Part shown: in pieces, positions 44,615 through 54,562 of the stretch
Layout of the letters: every line of letters starts with the position of its first letter
Position numbering within the stretch: the stretch's first letter is position 1
Origin: an uncultured Coxiella sp.
GTDB taxonomy: Bacteria > Pseudomonadota > Gammaproteobacteria > Coxiellales > Coxiellaceae
Assembly: GCA_902623005.1 (NCBI GenBank)
Contig: CACNSC010000008.1
Span: 1 to 64,000 of the forward strand
Direction of reading: 5' to 3'
Length of the DNA stretch: 64,000 nt
Position numbers and translations under genes: made by a program
Notes under the pieces: generated by a model
Databases searched by the model: none
Told to the model about the DNA's origin: nothing
What the model saw: only the letters and a program-made list of their open reading frames with translations

Positions 44615-45922
44615 TTATTGTGGATTTTCTAAACTGAGGTAGCCACTTTGTGAATCATAAGCAAATATCTCAGCATAACGCCCCCACTCGATGACCACCT
44701 TGAGCACCTCTTCAGCTGCTTGCTGACTTAAATCTTGCTCAAGCTCTTTTAAGAACAAACTGTCGTCCAAACGATGATCTTCTTCCAAATCCAATGACTG
44801 GCGAATGTGCTTAGCCAGCGGAACGTAAGCGAGGAGTTGTTTGGCGAAGATCTTCTTTTGCAGCAAAATATCGGCTTTAGCAAGCTTTCTTCCTGTTGTA
44901 GTCAGCTGAATATCACCTTGTGACACGGTAGCAAAGCGTAGCAATTCCAGTGTCTCCGTAATTGCAAATAAATCATCCAATTCAAGGTGTAAGTCTTCCG
45001 CCAACTGCGGCAAATCGACACTGCGCTCGTATTCCGGCGAGTCCAAAGTCTCTAGGAAACCTGTAATTTCCGCAATTTCAACATTAGGTAGACGATAACC
45101 CATATCAATCGCTTGTTGTTGTTCATCTGCTGTATTTGAGGTGGATTGTCGATCGGTAGTCATCAACGTGTAGATACGATCAACCATCGAACGGTACTCG
45201 GGTGAGGTATCGTTTCGAGGGTGGGGCAAGTCTACCATGATATCATCTCGCACCTGTCCCGGATCACTATCAAATACCAAAATACGATCCGCTAAAAATA
45301 CCGCCTCTTCAATATTGTGAGTCACAATGAGTATCGACTGAATTTTGGTTTTCTTTGACAGCCATAAATCAATTAAATCACCCCGTAATTTTTCTGCTGT
45401 GAGTACATCCAAGGCAGAAAAAGGCTCATCCATCAAAAGTACTTCGGGATCAACCACTAATGCGCGCGCTAATCCAACCCGTTGCGACATACCACCGGAT
45501 AATTCTTTTGGATAAGCAGACTCAAAACCGTCTAAACCAACAATATCGATTGCTTCCAAAGCTCGCTTACGTCGTTCTTGCCTAACAACGCCACGCGCCT
45601 CTAAGCCCAGCTCAACATTTTGCAGCACAGTTAACCAAGGTAATAATGCAAAGTGTTGAAACACCATGGTCAAACCATCAACTGGCGCTGTAATCGGCTG
45701 ACCGTGATACATCACCTTACCGTCGGTTGCTGCAATTAGACCAGCAATAATACGCAACAATGTCGACTTGCCTGAACCAGACTTTCCTAATAAAGCAATA
45801 ATTTCACCGGAACGCATTGCAAAGTTAACTTCGTCTAAAACCAATAACTCTTGCACGCGGTGTTTACGAAAGGATTTTTTAACACACTGAATATCAATGA
45901 TAGTTGATTTGGTATCAGTCAT
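44615..45922 (-). CDS. NitT/TauT-type ABC transporter ATPase with AAA-associated C-terminal domain
   Basis: A 435-residue ATPase. ABC domain (about 5-245): Walker A LLGKSGSGKSTL, signature LSGGMSQRVGLARAL, Walker B VLLMDEPFSAL, and the NitT/TauT-type FQHFALLPWLTV. A C-terminal AAA-associated domain (about 270-430, VEIAEITGFLETLDS onward) is predicted to regulate the pump. It starts 21 bases after the permease gene. No periplasmic binding protein gene is adjacent, so the substrate is unknown; family members take up nitrate, sulfonates or related anions. Confidence 0.9.
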   Translation of the reverse strand: MTDTKSTIIDIQCVKKSFRKHRVQELLVLDEVNFAMRSGEIIALLGKSGSGKSTLLRIIAGLIAATDGKVMYHGQPITAPVDGLTMVFQHFALLPWLTVLQNVELGLEARGVVRQERRKRALEAIDIVGLDGFESAYPKELSGGMSQRVGLARALVVDPEVLLMDEPFSALDVLTAEKLRGDLIDLWLSKKTKIQSILIVTHNIEEAVFLADRILVFDSDPGQVRDDIMVDLPHPRNDTSPEYRSMVDRIYTLMTTDRQSTSNTADEQQQAIDMGYRLPNVEIAEITGFLETLDSPEYERSVDLPQLAEDLHLELDDLFAITETLELLRFATVSQGDIQLTTTGRKLAKADILLQKKIFAKQLLAYVPLAKHIRQSLDLEEDHRLDDSLFLKELEQDLSQQAAEEVLKVVIEWGRYAEIFAYDSQSGYLSLENPQ

Positions 45923-45943
45923 GCCTGCACTCCAAAAACTCGA

Positions 45944-47692
45944 TTAACTGTTGACCTGAAAACGTTGCTCAGCCAATTGATACAGCGGCCGCCACAGCAC
46001 GTAATTAAATAGCAACACCCATGAGGACATAACAAAAATTCCCAAAGCGATGCGTGGAAAATCACCCACTGCGGTCATCTCAGCAATGTAAGCACCCAGC
46101 CCCAATGCAGCTAAATGCACATTTCCCCAGTTCACTACCTCTGCGATAATGCTGATGTTCCAGGCACCACCAGCCGCTGTAATCATTCCCGTAATGATGT
46201 AAGGGAAAATACCAGGAAGCACAAAACGATACCACCAGAGCCAACCCCGCACATTCAAAGTACCAACTGCATGATGCATGTTCTTTGGTAATGCCATTAC
46301 ACCTGCGATCACATTAAATAAGATATACCACTGCGTCCCCAAGATCATTAGCGGTGACACCCAAATATTGACATTAAGATGATTGTGAACAATCCACATC
46401 GCCACCACTGGGAACAATAAATTTGCCGGGAATGCTGCAAAAAATTGTGCAATCGGCTGTACAATCTTTGATGCTTTAGGGCTAAGACCAATCAACACGC
46501 CGATTGGCACCCAAATTAAACAACTGATTATGATGAGTACGAATACGCGCAATGCTGTCAGAAAGCCTAAGAAAATGACTTTAAGCCCCTCACCGTAATC
46601 GACACTGGAAAAAATAAACTGCCATAACACTAATAGGCACAGTAATACAACGACACTTAACATGCTCCAAAAAAGTAATGTAATCGCTTTTTGCCAACGC
46701 TCACTGGATACCCAAGGCACGACTAATGCCGCACGAGCACGCGGACGGAGATTAACAATACGTTCTGCAAACATACTCAACCACTGACCACAATGTACAA
46801 AAAATGCCGTGCGATGAAATAAATCCAATAACCACGATTGCGCTTCATCTTCTGATTCTTCGTCGTTTGCTTTGAATTTTTCTGACCAAGCCACCAACGG
46901 ACGAAAGATAATCTGATCGTATAAAAAGATCACGATAAACATCGTGATAATCACCGCCCACAAGGCATGCGAATTAGCTTGGCTAATCGCAACGCTAATA
47001 TACGAGCCAATTCCGGGTAAAAGAATATCTTGATGTGCCACGCTGATAGCTTCCGACGCAACTAAAAAAACCCAACTGCCTGACATGGATATCATGGCAT
47101 TCCACAGTAAACCTGGCATGGCAAAAGGTACTTCAATTTTCCAAAAACACTGCCATGCACTGAGATGAAACATACTCGCGGCTTCTCTTAAATCGCTTGG
47201 CACATTTCGTACACTTTGATAGAAACTCAGTATCATGTTCCACACTTGCGCAGTAAAAATAGCAAAGATAGCCGCACATTCAGGGCCTAATAAGCTGCCT
47301 TTAAACAAGACAATGAAGCCAACCACGGTAATGCTCAGAAAACCCAATACAGGAACAGATTGTAAAATATCAACCAAGGGAATAATAATGCGCTCAGCCG
47401 CACGACTTTTGGCTGCCCACGTGCCGAGCAAGAAAGTTACCACCGTGGACAAGATCAATGCCAACAACATACGCATTACGCTACGCAATGCGTAATACGG
47501 TAGCATCCATGGACTGAGCGAGATGGATAGAGTCTGACCTAACTCATAGCGCCCCACCATTGCCTTGGTCCCGAAACCCAGGAGAATAAGTACGGTTGCT
47601 ACTAGCAACAACGCGACAATATCCCACGAATTAGGAATTGGCCACCGTTTGACTTCGAGCTTGGTGAATGTGTGTTGAGTACGAAACGCCAT
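45944..47692 (-). CDS. ABC transporter permease, two fused permease domains
   Basis: A 582-residue membrane protein holding two binding-protein-dependent permease domains, about 60-275 and 340-570. Each has the cytoplasmic EAA-like loop (DLREAASMFHLSAWQCFWKIEVPFAMPG; HHAVGTLNVRGWLWWYRFVLPGIFPY). A cytoplasmic linker (about 275-330) joins them. It would pair with two copies of the ATPase encoded just downstream. Fused permeases of this type occur with AAA-associated ATPases. It has no upstream partner; engB lies 83 bases away, separated as the next gene. Confidence 0.92.
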   Translation of the reverse strand: MAFRTQHTFTKLEVKRWPIPNSWDIVALLLVATVLILLGFGTKAMVGRYELGQTLSISLSPWMLPYYALRSVMRMLLALILSTVVTFLLGTWAAKSRAAERIIIPLVDILQSVPVLGFLSITVVGFIVLFKGSLLGPECAAIFAIFTAQVWNMILSFYQSVRNVPSDLREAASMFHLSAWQCFWKIEVPFAMPGLLWNAMISMSGSWVFLVASEAISVAHQDILLPGIGSYISVAISQANSHALWAVIITMFIVIFLYDQIIFRPLVAWSEKFKANDEESEDEAQSWLLDLFHRTAFFVHCGQWLSMFAERIVNLRPRARAALVVPWVSSERWQKAITLLFWSMLSVVVLLCLLVLWQFIFSSVDYGEGLKVIFLGFLTALRVFVLIIISCLIWVPIGVLIGLSPKASKIVQPIAQFFAAFPANLLFPVVAMWIVHNHLNVNIWVSPLMILGTQWYILFNVIAGVMALPKNMHHAVGTLNVRGWLWWYRFVLPGIFPYIITGMITAAGGAWNISIIAEVVNWGNVHLAALGLGAYIAEMTAVGDFPRIALGIFVMSSWVLLFNYVLWRPLYQLAEQRFQVNS

Positions 47693-47775
47693 AACAACAA
47701 TCCCTAGTATTCATGGCATGCATGCATCATGCCACGCTTTACAATGAATAGAAACTTACGGTACGGGTAAAATGG

Positions 47776-48375
47776 CTAACTCGCGTCCATTGACGCAAAC
47801 CACTGATCCAATACTGACCTAACCTCACTAACACCGGTGCGCTCTAATGAGGAAAATAGCTGCACGCTGACATTAGCAAAGGCTTTCATTGCAACTTGCA
47901 CCGACTCTAAAGCTTGCCTTTGCCCAGATTTTTTAAGCTTATCTGCTTTGGTGAGTAAGATATGTAACGGCATCCCACAACTGGCGGACCAGGTAATGAT
48001 CTCTTGATCCGTTTCTTTTAATGGATGACGAATATCCATCATGAGAACCACACCGCATAAACTTTGACGAGTCTCTAAATACTCATGCGTTACTGCTTCC
48101 CAACGTTCTTTGATCGGCCGTGGTACTTTGGCATAGCCATATCCTGGCAAATCAACCAAGGTATGCGAATCGTCCAAACCGAATAAATTGATCATCTGCG
48201 TGCGACCCGGCGTCGAGCTAGTTCTCGCAAGCCCTTTGATGCCCGTGATGGTGTTGAGCGCACTGGATTTGCCGGAATTAGAGCGCCCCATAAAAGCAAC
48301 TTCAGCGCCCTCATCTTTAGGTAACTGACTGATTTTAACCGCACTTGTAAGGTATTTTGCCTGCTGGTATAGCAT
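47776..48375 (-). CDS. engB: Ribosome biogenesis GTPase EngB/YsxC
   Basis: A 199-residue GTPase with G1 [15 protein letters not shown]2/G3 [14 protein letters not shown] and [11 protein letters not shown], and G4 LLTKADKL. It aids late 50S subunit assembly. ATG 48375 gives the usual N-terminus ([21 protein letters not shown]); the frame upstream to 48498 is a chance extension. Confidence 0.95.
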   Translation of the reverse strand: MLYQQAKYLTSAVKISQLPKDEGAEVAFMGRSNSGKSSALNTITGIKGLARTSSTPGRTQMINLFGLDDSHTLVDLPGYGYAKVPRPIKERWEAVTHEYLETRQSLCGVVLMMDIRHPLKETDQEIITWSASCGMPLHILLTKADKLKKSGQRQALESVQVAMKAFANVSVQLFSSLERTGVSEVRSVLDQWFASMDAS

Positions 48376-48480
48376 AGAAAATCTCTGCGAATTGCCGCCT
48401 TGGTGAAAATTTGGCGAGTATAGCACCGAACAAGAAAAACCGCCATTGATCAAAAAACGGTCTTGCCCTCTGCCGCCCGC

Positions 48481-48509
48481 TTGTGATAAGGCGGACAAGT
48501 CGTTATAGT
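48481..48509 (+). promoter_or_regulatory. Sigma70 promoter of the aldolase gene
   Basis: TTGTGA (48481-48486) and TATAGT (48504-48509) are separated by exactly 17 bases. The start site would be near 48516, leaving a leader of about 75 bases before the ATG at 48592. It lies in the divergent gap with engB; the rest of the gap shows no gene. Confidence 0.6.
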
Positions 48510-48591
48510 GTGCGACTCTATTTAATTGTGATTCAACATTCTTACGGAATCATTGTCCTGTCAATTACACAACATAACATAGGAGTCTTTC

Positions 48592-49617
48592 ATGCTTAAC
48601 GAACTCAAAGCAACGATTGCTAAAATCACAGAAAACGGTAAAGGTATTTTAGCTGCTGATGAAAGCACAAGCACTATCAAAAAACGCTTCGATAGCATCA
48701 ACTTGGCATCTACTGAAGAGACTCGCCGTGATTACCGTGAAATGCTATTCAACACCCCGGATATTGGTGACTACATCAGTGGAGCAATCTTATTTGAGGA
48801 AACCTTGGAGCAAAATACCTCTAAAAGTGAAACTATGGTTGAGCTACTTCAGCGTCAAGGCATTATCCCAGGTATCAAAGTCGATTTAGGTTTAGTGCAT
48901 TTAGTCAACTCAGACGATGAAAAAGCCACTCAAGGTTTGGATGGTTTGCCAGAAAGATTAGCGCATTACAAATCTTTGGGCGCACGTTTTGCTAAGTGGC
49001 GCGCAGTTTACGACATCACCGATGACAAGCCCTCCGAGCAAGCAATTAAAACTAATGCCGACCTATTGGCACGATATGCAGCCATTTGCCAATCTCAAGG
49101 CATCGTCCCCATGGTAGAACCTGAAGTTTTAATGGACGGTTCACATACCATCGAACGTTGCAGTGAAGTCACCGAACAAGTATTGATAGAAGTGTTTAAT
49201 GCACTAAGAACTCACAAGGTGATACTTGAAGGCATGATCCTTAAACCTAACATGGTTATCTCTGGATCTGATTGCCCGGTTAAAGCCAGCACAGAACAAG
49301 TTGCTGAAATGACAATTGCTGTCTTCAAGCGCACTGTGCCTGCAGCAGTACCGACAATCAACTTCCTTTCTGGTGGACAAACAGAAGTTGAAGCAACAGC
49401 CAACTTACAAGCGATGAATGCATTGGGCAATCTTCCTTGGGTATTGGGTTACTCCTACGGCCGTGCTTTACAAGCACCAGCGATTGCTGCATGGCAGGGT
49501 AAAGCTGAAAACGTTGCTGCCGGTCAAGCTGCGTTATTGAAGCGCGCTAAAGCCAATACAGCAGCAACACTGGGCAAATACCACGCAGACATGGAACAAG
49601 AAACCGTTAATGCGTAA
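48592..49617 (+). CDS. Fructose-bisphosphate aldolase, class I
   Basis: A 341-residue Schiff-base aldolase of the eukaryotic type. It begins with the family's opening (GKGILAADESTSTIKKRF), has FAKWRAVYDI, the Schiff-base lysine Lys218 in GMILKPNMV, and the LSGGQTEVEATANLQAMN phosphate loop. It cleaves fructose 1,6-bisphosphate without metal. The ribosome binding site is AGGAG. Monocistronic, bounded by a promoter and a strong terminator. Confidence 0.96.
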   Translation: MLNELKATIAKITENGKGILAADESTSTIKKRFDSINLASTEETRRDYREMLFNTPDIGDYISGAILFEETLEQNTSKSETMVELLQRQGIIPGIKVDLGLVHLVNSDDEKATQGLDGLPERLAHYKSLGARFAKWRAVYDITDDKPSEQAIKTNADLLARYAAICQSQGIVPMVEPEVLMDGSHTIERCSEVTEQVLIEVFNALRTHKVILEGMILKPNMVISGSDCPVKASTEQVAEMTIAVFKRTVPAAVPTINFLSGGQTEVEATANLQAMNALGNLPWVLGYSYGRALQAPAIAAWQGKAENVAAGQAALLKRAKANTAATLGKYHADMEQETVNA

Positions 49618-49630
49618 TCGTATTTTTCTC

Positions 49631-49660
49631 GAAAAAGGGGCATTTTGCCCCTTTTTTTTC
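49631..49660 (+). terminator. Rho-independent terminator of the aldolase gene
   Basis: AAAAAGGGGCA and TGCCCCTTTTT pair over a TTT loop at 49632-49656, followed by further T residues. It lies 14 bases after the stop codon. Confidence 0.95.
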
Positions 49661-49708
49661 GCTAAGCTATTTTGTGCTATTTAACCTGTGATCACTTACA
49701 CATCTAAA

Positions 49709-50419
49709 TTATGCACAAGCGTGTTTGATGCCACAGCGAATCAACACGTAGTTAACTGGCATAGTGGTCAACATGCCAAAGATCATGGCAATTTGCATCA
49801 TAAACCAAAAAATCGGATCACCCGCATTAATCCGTTGATCAAATAAAAGAAATACGGAAATAAACATCCAAGCATACATGCCCACCTGGAAACTAGTCAG
49901 TGACAATATGTCAGCTTTGAATGCTTGCTTTAACACCTGCCATGTAGTGAGCTCCGGCTGCATGGGCTTGATGCTATAAAACTGAAACGCCAAACCGAAT
50001 AACAAAGCCAATCCATAGTCAACGGCAAAGCCCATCCATAAAAAACTACCGGCTATGGTTAACCCACAAATATAAATGAAAGTCTCACCAATCATGTCCG
50101 CTAATGAACAGCCCGATGCGCAATGCGTTGATGAAATATACAAACTTTTATAATTAATCGAAGACTTGCCCATAGCACATTGATCATTTGACGCTTTACT
50201 GGATTGGCACTTATTTATTGCTCCTTGAGCAGGAGCTCGTGCAACACAAAAATACATACCCAGTGCGATTGGCCAAATGAATAACGCCGTGATTGGCCAG
50301 GCAATATTCATTATCGCCATAGGCTGATAGCGACCCATTTGAATATCAACATAGATAATAACAGACGATAAGACCCCTAGACCCAGAGATACCCAAGCTA
50401 TAATAGAGAGCACATCCAT
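49709..50419 (-). CDS. DUF4396-type membrane protein
   Basis: A 236-residue inner-membrane protein. Two N-terminal helices (about 5-60) are followed by a cytoplasmic or periplasmic loop with several cysteines and a His-Cys-Cys-Asp cluster (STHCASGCSLADMIGE), then four more helices. That cluster and layout match DUF4396 proteins. Function unknown; a metal-binding role is possible. It converges on the aldolase and lies near hslU. Confidence 0.8.
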   Translation of the reverse strand: MDVLSIIAWVSLGLGVLSSVIIYVDIQMGRYQPMAIMNIAWPITALFIWPIALGMYFCVARAPAQGAINKCQSSKASNDQCAMGKSSINYKSLYISSTHCASGCSLADMIGETFIYICGLTIAGSFLWMGFAVDYGLALLFGLAFQFYSIKPMQPELTTWQVLKQAFKADILSLTSFQVGMYAWMFISVFLLFDQRINAGDPIFWFMMQIAMIFGMLTTMPVNYVLIRCGIKHACA

Positions 50420-50489
50420 GAACCATTCTCCACATTAATGACTGAGTCATTGAGCGTGAAGAATGATTGCAACAATGTCAATCAAATGA

Positions 50490-51869
50490 CTAGAGAATAC
50501 AACGGCTTAGATCTTCGTCTTCCGCTAACTCACCGAGCTGCTGATCAACATAACTGGCGTCAATCACTGTCGATTCACCGCCTTTATCGGTGGCTTCAAA
50601 AGATACTTGATCCAATAGCTTTTCCAACACCGTGTGCAATCGACGTGCACCAATATTCTCTGCGGTCTCATTCACTTGCTGAGAAATCTCAGCAATGCGC
50701 CTAACGCCCGTGGGATCAAATGATAGACCAAATCCCTCAGTCTGCATGAGAGCCGTGTATTGCTCAGTTAACGACGCATTAGGTTCCGTTAATATCCGCT
50801 CAAAGTCTTCAACCTTGAGTGCGTTTAATTCGACACGAATCGGAAAACGACCTTGCAACTCTGGCACTAGATCTGATGGCTTAGCTAGATGAAAGGCACC
50901 TGATGCAATAAAAAGAATGTGATCGGATTTAATCATGCCGTATTTTGTACTGACTGTTGTACCCTCAACCAAAGGCAATAAATCACGCTGCACACCTTCT
51001 CGAGAGACATCACCACCGGTATCAGAACGACGGACGATCTTATCGATCTCATCGATAAAGACAATACCGTTTTGCTCAACATTATCGATCGCTTCAGTGC
51101 GCACGTCGTCTTCATTAATTAATTTGGCAGCTTCCTCATCAGTTAATTGTTTCAAGGCTTGCTTGATTGGCATACGTGTTTTTTTAGTTTTTTTATTGGA
51201 AATATTTTCCATCATGTTTTGTAACTGACCAACCATCTCCTCCATACCGGGAGGTCCCATAATCTCAACATTGGAAGCTAGCGATGACATTAGATCAACT
51301 TCGATTTCCTTTTCATCTAACTGACCTTCACGTAATTTTTTACGATATAACTGGCGCGTTGCAGAATCTTGCTTTTGCTTATTTTCAGCCGCAACTTCTT
51401 TAGGTTCGTCGGCAAATTCACCACGAGCAGACGGCACCAAGATATCAAGAATGCGTTCTTCCGCAGCCTCTTCGGCCAAACTACGTTTTTTCTTCATGGC
51501 TTTTTCGCGTGTCATCTTCATCGATATTTCGATCAAGTCACGAATGATGGACTCGACGTCACGACCCACATAACCCACCTCAGTGAATTTTGTTGCTTCA
51601 ACTTTAATAAACGGCGCCTCAGCTAGATCAGCTAAGCGGCGTGCTACTTCCGTTTTACCGACACCAGTTGGTCCAATCATTAAAATATTCTTGGGTGTGA
51701 TTTCTTTACGTAACTCAACCGGCACTTGTAATCGTCGCCAGCGGTTACGCAATGCAATCGCAACTGCTCGTTTTGCTTCACTTTGACCAATGATATGTTG
51801 GTCCAAAGCAGCAACAATTTCACGCGGTGTTAACGTGACTTCGTTATTAGGTAATTTTGCCATTGTCAT
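50490..51869 (-). CDS. hslU: ATP-dependent protease ATPase subunit HslU
   Basis: A 459-residue AAA+ unfoldase of the HslUV protease. Walker A GPTGVGKT at 66-73, the pore loop GYVGRD, Walker [11 protein letters not shown] and the sensor [12 protein letters not shown] are present. The C-terminus ends LSRCIL, close to the usual SRFIL tail that docks into HslV. A second ATG at 51863 is equally possible as start. hslV lies 17 bases upstream. Confidence 0.97.
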   Translation of the reverse strand: MTMAKLPNNEVTLTPREIVAALDQHIIGQSEAKRAVAIALRNRWRRLQVPVELRKEITPKNILMIGPTGVGKTEVARRLADLAEAPFIKVEATKFTEVGYVGRDVESIIRDLIEISMKMTREKAMKKKRSLAEEAAEERILDILVPSARGEFADEPKEVAAENKQKQDSATRQLYRKKLREGQLDEKEIEVDLMSSLASNVEIMGPPGMEEMVGQLQNMMENISNKKTKKTRMPIKQALKQLTDEEAAKLINEDDVRTEAIDNVEQNGIVFIDEIDKIVRRSDTGGDVSREGVQRDLLPLVEGTTVSTKYGMIKSDHILFIASGAFHLAKPSDLVPELQGRFPIRVELNALKVEDFERILTEPNASLTEQYTALMQTEGFGLSFDPTGVRRIAEISQQVNETAENIGARRLHTVLEKLLDQVSFEATDKGGESTVIDASYVDQQLGELAEDEDLSRCIL

Positions 51870-51886
51870 AATTTTTTTCTCTCGCC

Positions 51887-52432
51887 TTAAGTCTCGCTCT
51901 CTAATTCTTCAATCACTAGATTGCTGTTGGTATAAACACAAATGTCTGCGGCAATTTTTAATGATTGCTCAACAATATTGCGTGCCTCCATGTCAGTATT
52001 ATTCAGTAAAGCACGAGCAGCCGACTGCGCAAAATGACCACCCGAACCAATTGCCATCAAGCTTTCTTCTGGTTCAATCACATCACCGTTACCGGTCAAG
52101 ATTAAAGAACTCTTGGCATCTGCAACCACCAACAGGGCTTCTAGGCGCCGCAACATTTTATCGGTACGCCAGTCCTTTGCCATTTCAACCGCAGAGCGCA
52201 CCAAATTTCCTTGATGTTTCTCTAGCTTGGCCTCGAAACGTTCGAACAAAGTAAAGGCGTCGGCCGTGCCACCAGCAAAGCCGGCTAGCACTTTATCACC
52301 GTACAAACGCCTTACTTTTCTCGCATTACCTTTAAGAACGGTTGATCCCATGGAGACCTGTCCATCACCGCCAATAATTACCTTGCCATGACGTCGTACT
52401 GACAAGATGGTTGTGCCTCTGTATTGCTCCAC
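51887..52432 (-). CDS. hslV: ATP-dependent protease peptidase subunit HslV
   Basis: A 181-residue proteasome-like peptidase. The nucleophile is Thr7 (GTTILSVRR), so a six-residue propeptide must be removed. Other motifs: [36 protein letters not shown] and [14 protein letters not shown]. It pairs with HslU directly downstream. Confidence 0.97.
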   Translation of the reverse strand: MEQYRGTTILSVRRHGKVIIGGDGQVSMGSTVLKGNARKVRRLYGDKVLAGFAGGTADAFTLFERFEAKLEKHQGNLVRSAVEMAKDWRTDKMLRRLEALLVVADAKSSLILTGNGDVIEPEESLMAIGSGGHFAQSAARALLNNTDMEARNIVEQSLKIAADICVYTNSNLVIEELESET

Positions 52433-52485
52433 GTGGTTCTCCTAATTATCTATTACCGTAAAAGATGGGGGTAAACTTCTGCTTT

Positions 52486-53085
52486 TCAAGTCGTCGGCTG
52501 TGTGGATGGCGAGATTTTTCTCACATACGACGCAATGTGCAGCTTTTTAAGCTTTGCTTGATCGGGTAGTGCCGAACTCTTATCTGGGTAAGGGCCAATA
52601 CAAACGAGAAATAACGTATGATGGCGCTTTGACGGCTCAACGACATAAGCCTGATAGCCTAACAGTGCCAAACGATCGGAGAAGATGTGCGCATCACTCT
52701 GTTGTGAAAATGCAGCCAATTGTAAAACATAACCGGCCTGAGCTTGTGGCGTATTTTGAGCTTTCCCAGCAGGGCTTGTAATGGGTTTTTTACCAGCAGC
52801 AGTATAGCTTGGTGCTTTTGACAGCTCGGTGTAAAAAGCCAAGGCAGGCTGTGCTGGCTCATCCTGTTGTGATTCGCTGGATTGAGGTTGCACGTCAGCC
52901 TGACTCGGTTGTTGCTGAGCACTTACTGATGCGCTAGCTTTAATAGCTACCTGTTTAGTCTGCTGATGCAGCCGAGGAATCGCATAAAAAAATAGCAAAG
53001 CGATCGAGGCAATCAACAACACCACAATCACCGATATTGTTAAAATTTCCTGCTTATCCTCTGAGACCAACATACGTAAACTCAC
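52486..53085 (-). CDS. ftsN: FtsN-like SPOR-domain cell division protein
   Basis: A 199-residue bitopic protein. A short cytoplasmic start is followed by one membrane helix (ILTISVIVVLLIASIALLFF). A Gln/Ser/Pro-rich periplasmic linker (about 45-115) leads to a C-terminal SPOR domain (YVLQLAAFSQQSDAHIFSDR to VRKIS). The layout and position between argS and hslVU match FtsN, which binds denuded septal glycan and triggers septal synthesis. Its ATG overlaps the upstream DUF945 stop by four bases. Confidence 0.9.
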   Translation of the reverse strand: MSLRMLVSEDKQEILTISVIVVLLIASIALLFFYAIPRLHQQTKQVAIKASASVSAQQQPSQADVQPQSSESQQDEPAQPALAFYTELSKAPSYTAAGKKPITSPAGKAQNTPQAQAGYVLQLAAFSQQSDAHIFSDRLALLGYQAYVVEPSKRHHTLFLVCIGPYPDKSSALPDQAKLKKLHIASYVRKISPSTQPTT

Positions 53086-54527
53086 TCAGTCGCTTGCTTT
53101 TCTTTTTTTGCAGATGATGCTGGTTGAGACACTTGACTCTTTGCTGAGGAACCTGAAGTTGATGCCTGCGGCTCATTCACCTTAGTTAATGCGGCAAAAT
53201 TCGGTTTTAAGCCATTCACCAATACTTTGCCAGCCTCTAAGGTCGCTGTGAGCGATAATTGGTTGGACTTTTTAATCAGCATTTTTTTATCAATCAGTAA
53301 AGCGATTGCTTGCTTGGCTTGGGTCTCTGCCGGCGTACGCCCCACAACCGGTTGATGCTCAGCAATGTTTGCACGGTTGACCGACATCGCAAGCGCCTGC
53401 TGCAACCACTCATCGGGCAATGACACGTCGATCTTACCTTTGAGCAAACCAATAATAGCAAACAAACTGTTATCTTTGTTACTAGGCATGGAGATTTGGC
53501 CTTGCACACTAATGGGACCATAAGGTGATTGATAGGCTAGCTTGAGGTGGCCATCAATCCCATGGCGCAAGACACCCAACAAAGGGAGGACCAATTGGTT
53601 GGGCTGAATCGGTTGAGATGGGTCTGCCGTCACGTTTTTAACAAACTTGCCCAAAGCGTCGGTATTGAGTTGTTTAATCGATAAATCAAAACTCAAAGGC
53701 CCACTGGTTTGATCATTGTCTTTATACGATTGCATCGAGACATGCACAACGATATCCGTAGTTTTATCTTGCGGAACCACGTCTGATGTCAGTCGCCAGC
53801 CACTGGAGTGAATGTGTTGTTTACCGTAAACCACGGACATTTTTTCAGCCGATAGAGATCGCTTACCAAACACCAACTCGCCTGACTTGGTATAATCATT
53901 ACCAATTTCAACACCTTGCAAAGTTACCGTTAAACCAGCTTTTCCCTGACCCAGTTGGTAGACAACGCTAGGAATGAAAATTTTAGCTTTACCGGTGTCA
54001 CCATCGGCGCTACTGACCGAGTCGATGACCGTATTAGACATGGTAAAGGTACCACTTTGTAGCGGTACAGATAATTTTTTTACCAGCGCTTGTGTACTTA
54101 TGTGATTATTGATTCCGACGACTGATGATGAAACCACCTCGACTTGTGGACGTTTAATTTGACCGGTAATTACCGCACGCGCAATGTGCCATTGTTTTTT
54201 TCCTTGTGGCGAACGCGTGTAGGTGATGAGCCCATGATGCACTGTCATGTCAATGTCAAAGGGCAGGGTGAGCGCTTGCTTTGCCGATGATAACTGCTGC
54301 TTTAATTCAGGGTCTTTGACATCAGCGTGCATGACAGCAGATGTGCTAAACCAACCACGCTGGTATTTATCAACAGACAAAGCCATTGCTGGGTTCTGCT
54401 GATTGGCTTGATCAATCCAGGTTTGGTATTGACCCTTAACCCACCAACCCATGCTGTATGGCACCGCGATGAATACAATTAATGCCAGAATAACGATGAC
54501 CAATACACAATAACGCAAGGCTTTCAT
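53082..54527 (-). CDS. DUF945 (YdgA-like) family protein
   Basis: A 481-residue protein with an N-terminal membrane anchor (YCVLVIVILALIVFIAVPYS) and a long periplasmic part rich in beta strands, opening VDKYQRGWFSTSA, which is typical of DUF945. The C-terminus is a Ser/Lys/Gln-rich tail. Function unknown; family members sit at the inner membrane. It overlaps ftsN by four bases and follows argS by 35. Confidence 0.88.
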   Translation of the reverse strand: MKALRYCVLVIVILALIVFIAVPYSMGWWVKGQYQTWIDQANQQNPAMALSVDKYQRGWFSTSAVMHADVKDPELKQQLSSAKQALTLPFDIDMTVHHGLITYTRSPQGKKQWHIARAVITGQIKRPQVEVVSSSVVGINNHISTQALVKKLSVPLQSGTFTMSNTVIDSVSSADGDTGKAKIFIPSVVYQLGQGKAGLTVTLQGVEIGNDYTKSGELVFGKRSLSAEKMSVVYGKQHIHSSGWRLTSDVVPQDKTTDIVVHVSMQSYKDNDQTSGPLSFDLSIKQLNTDALGKFVKNVTADPSQPIQPNQLVLPLLGVLRHGIDGHLKLAYQSPYGPISVQGQISMPSNKDNSLFAIIGLLKGKIDVSLPDEWLQQALAMSVNRANIAEHQPVVGRTPAETQAKQAIALLIDKKMLIKKSNQLSLTATLEAGKVLVNGLKPNFAALTKVNEPQASTSGSSAKSQVSQPASSAKKEKQATE

Positions 54528-54562
54528 GAGTTTACTCCTTTAAAAATAATCGCCATACCATA

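Noticed and set aside
47776-48498. Longer form of engB
   Set aside because: The extra 41 residues have no homology to the family and cross the aldolase promoter region; ATG 48375 fits.
51887-52432. Six-residue propeptide before the HslV nucleophile threonine
   Set aside because: MEQ-type short prosegments before GTTILS are, as I recall, normal in related gammaproteobacteria.
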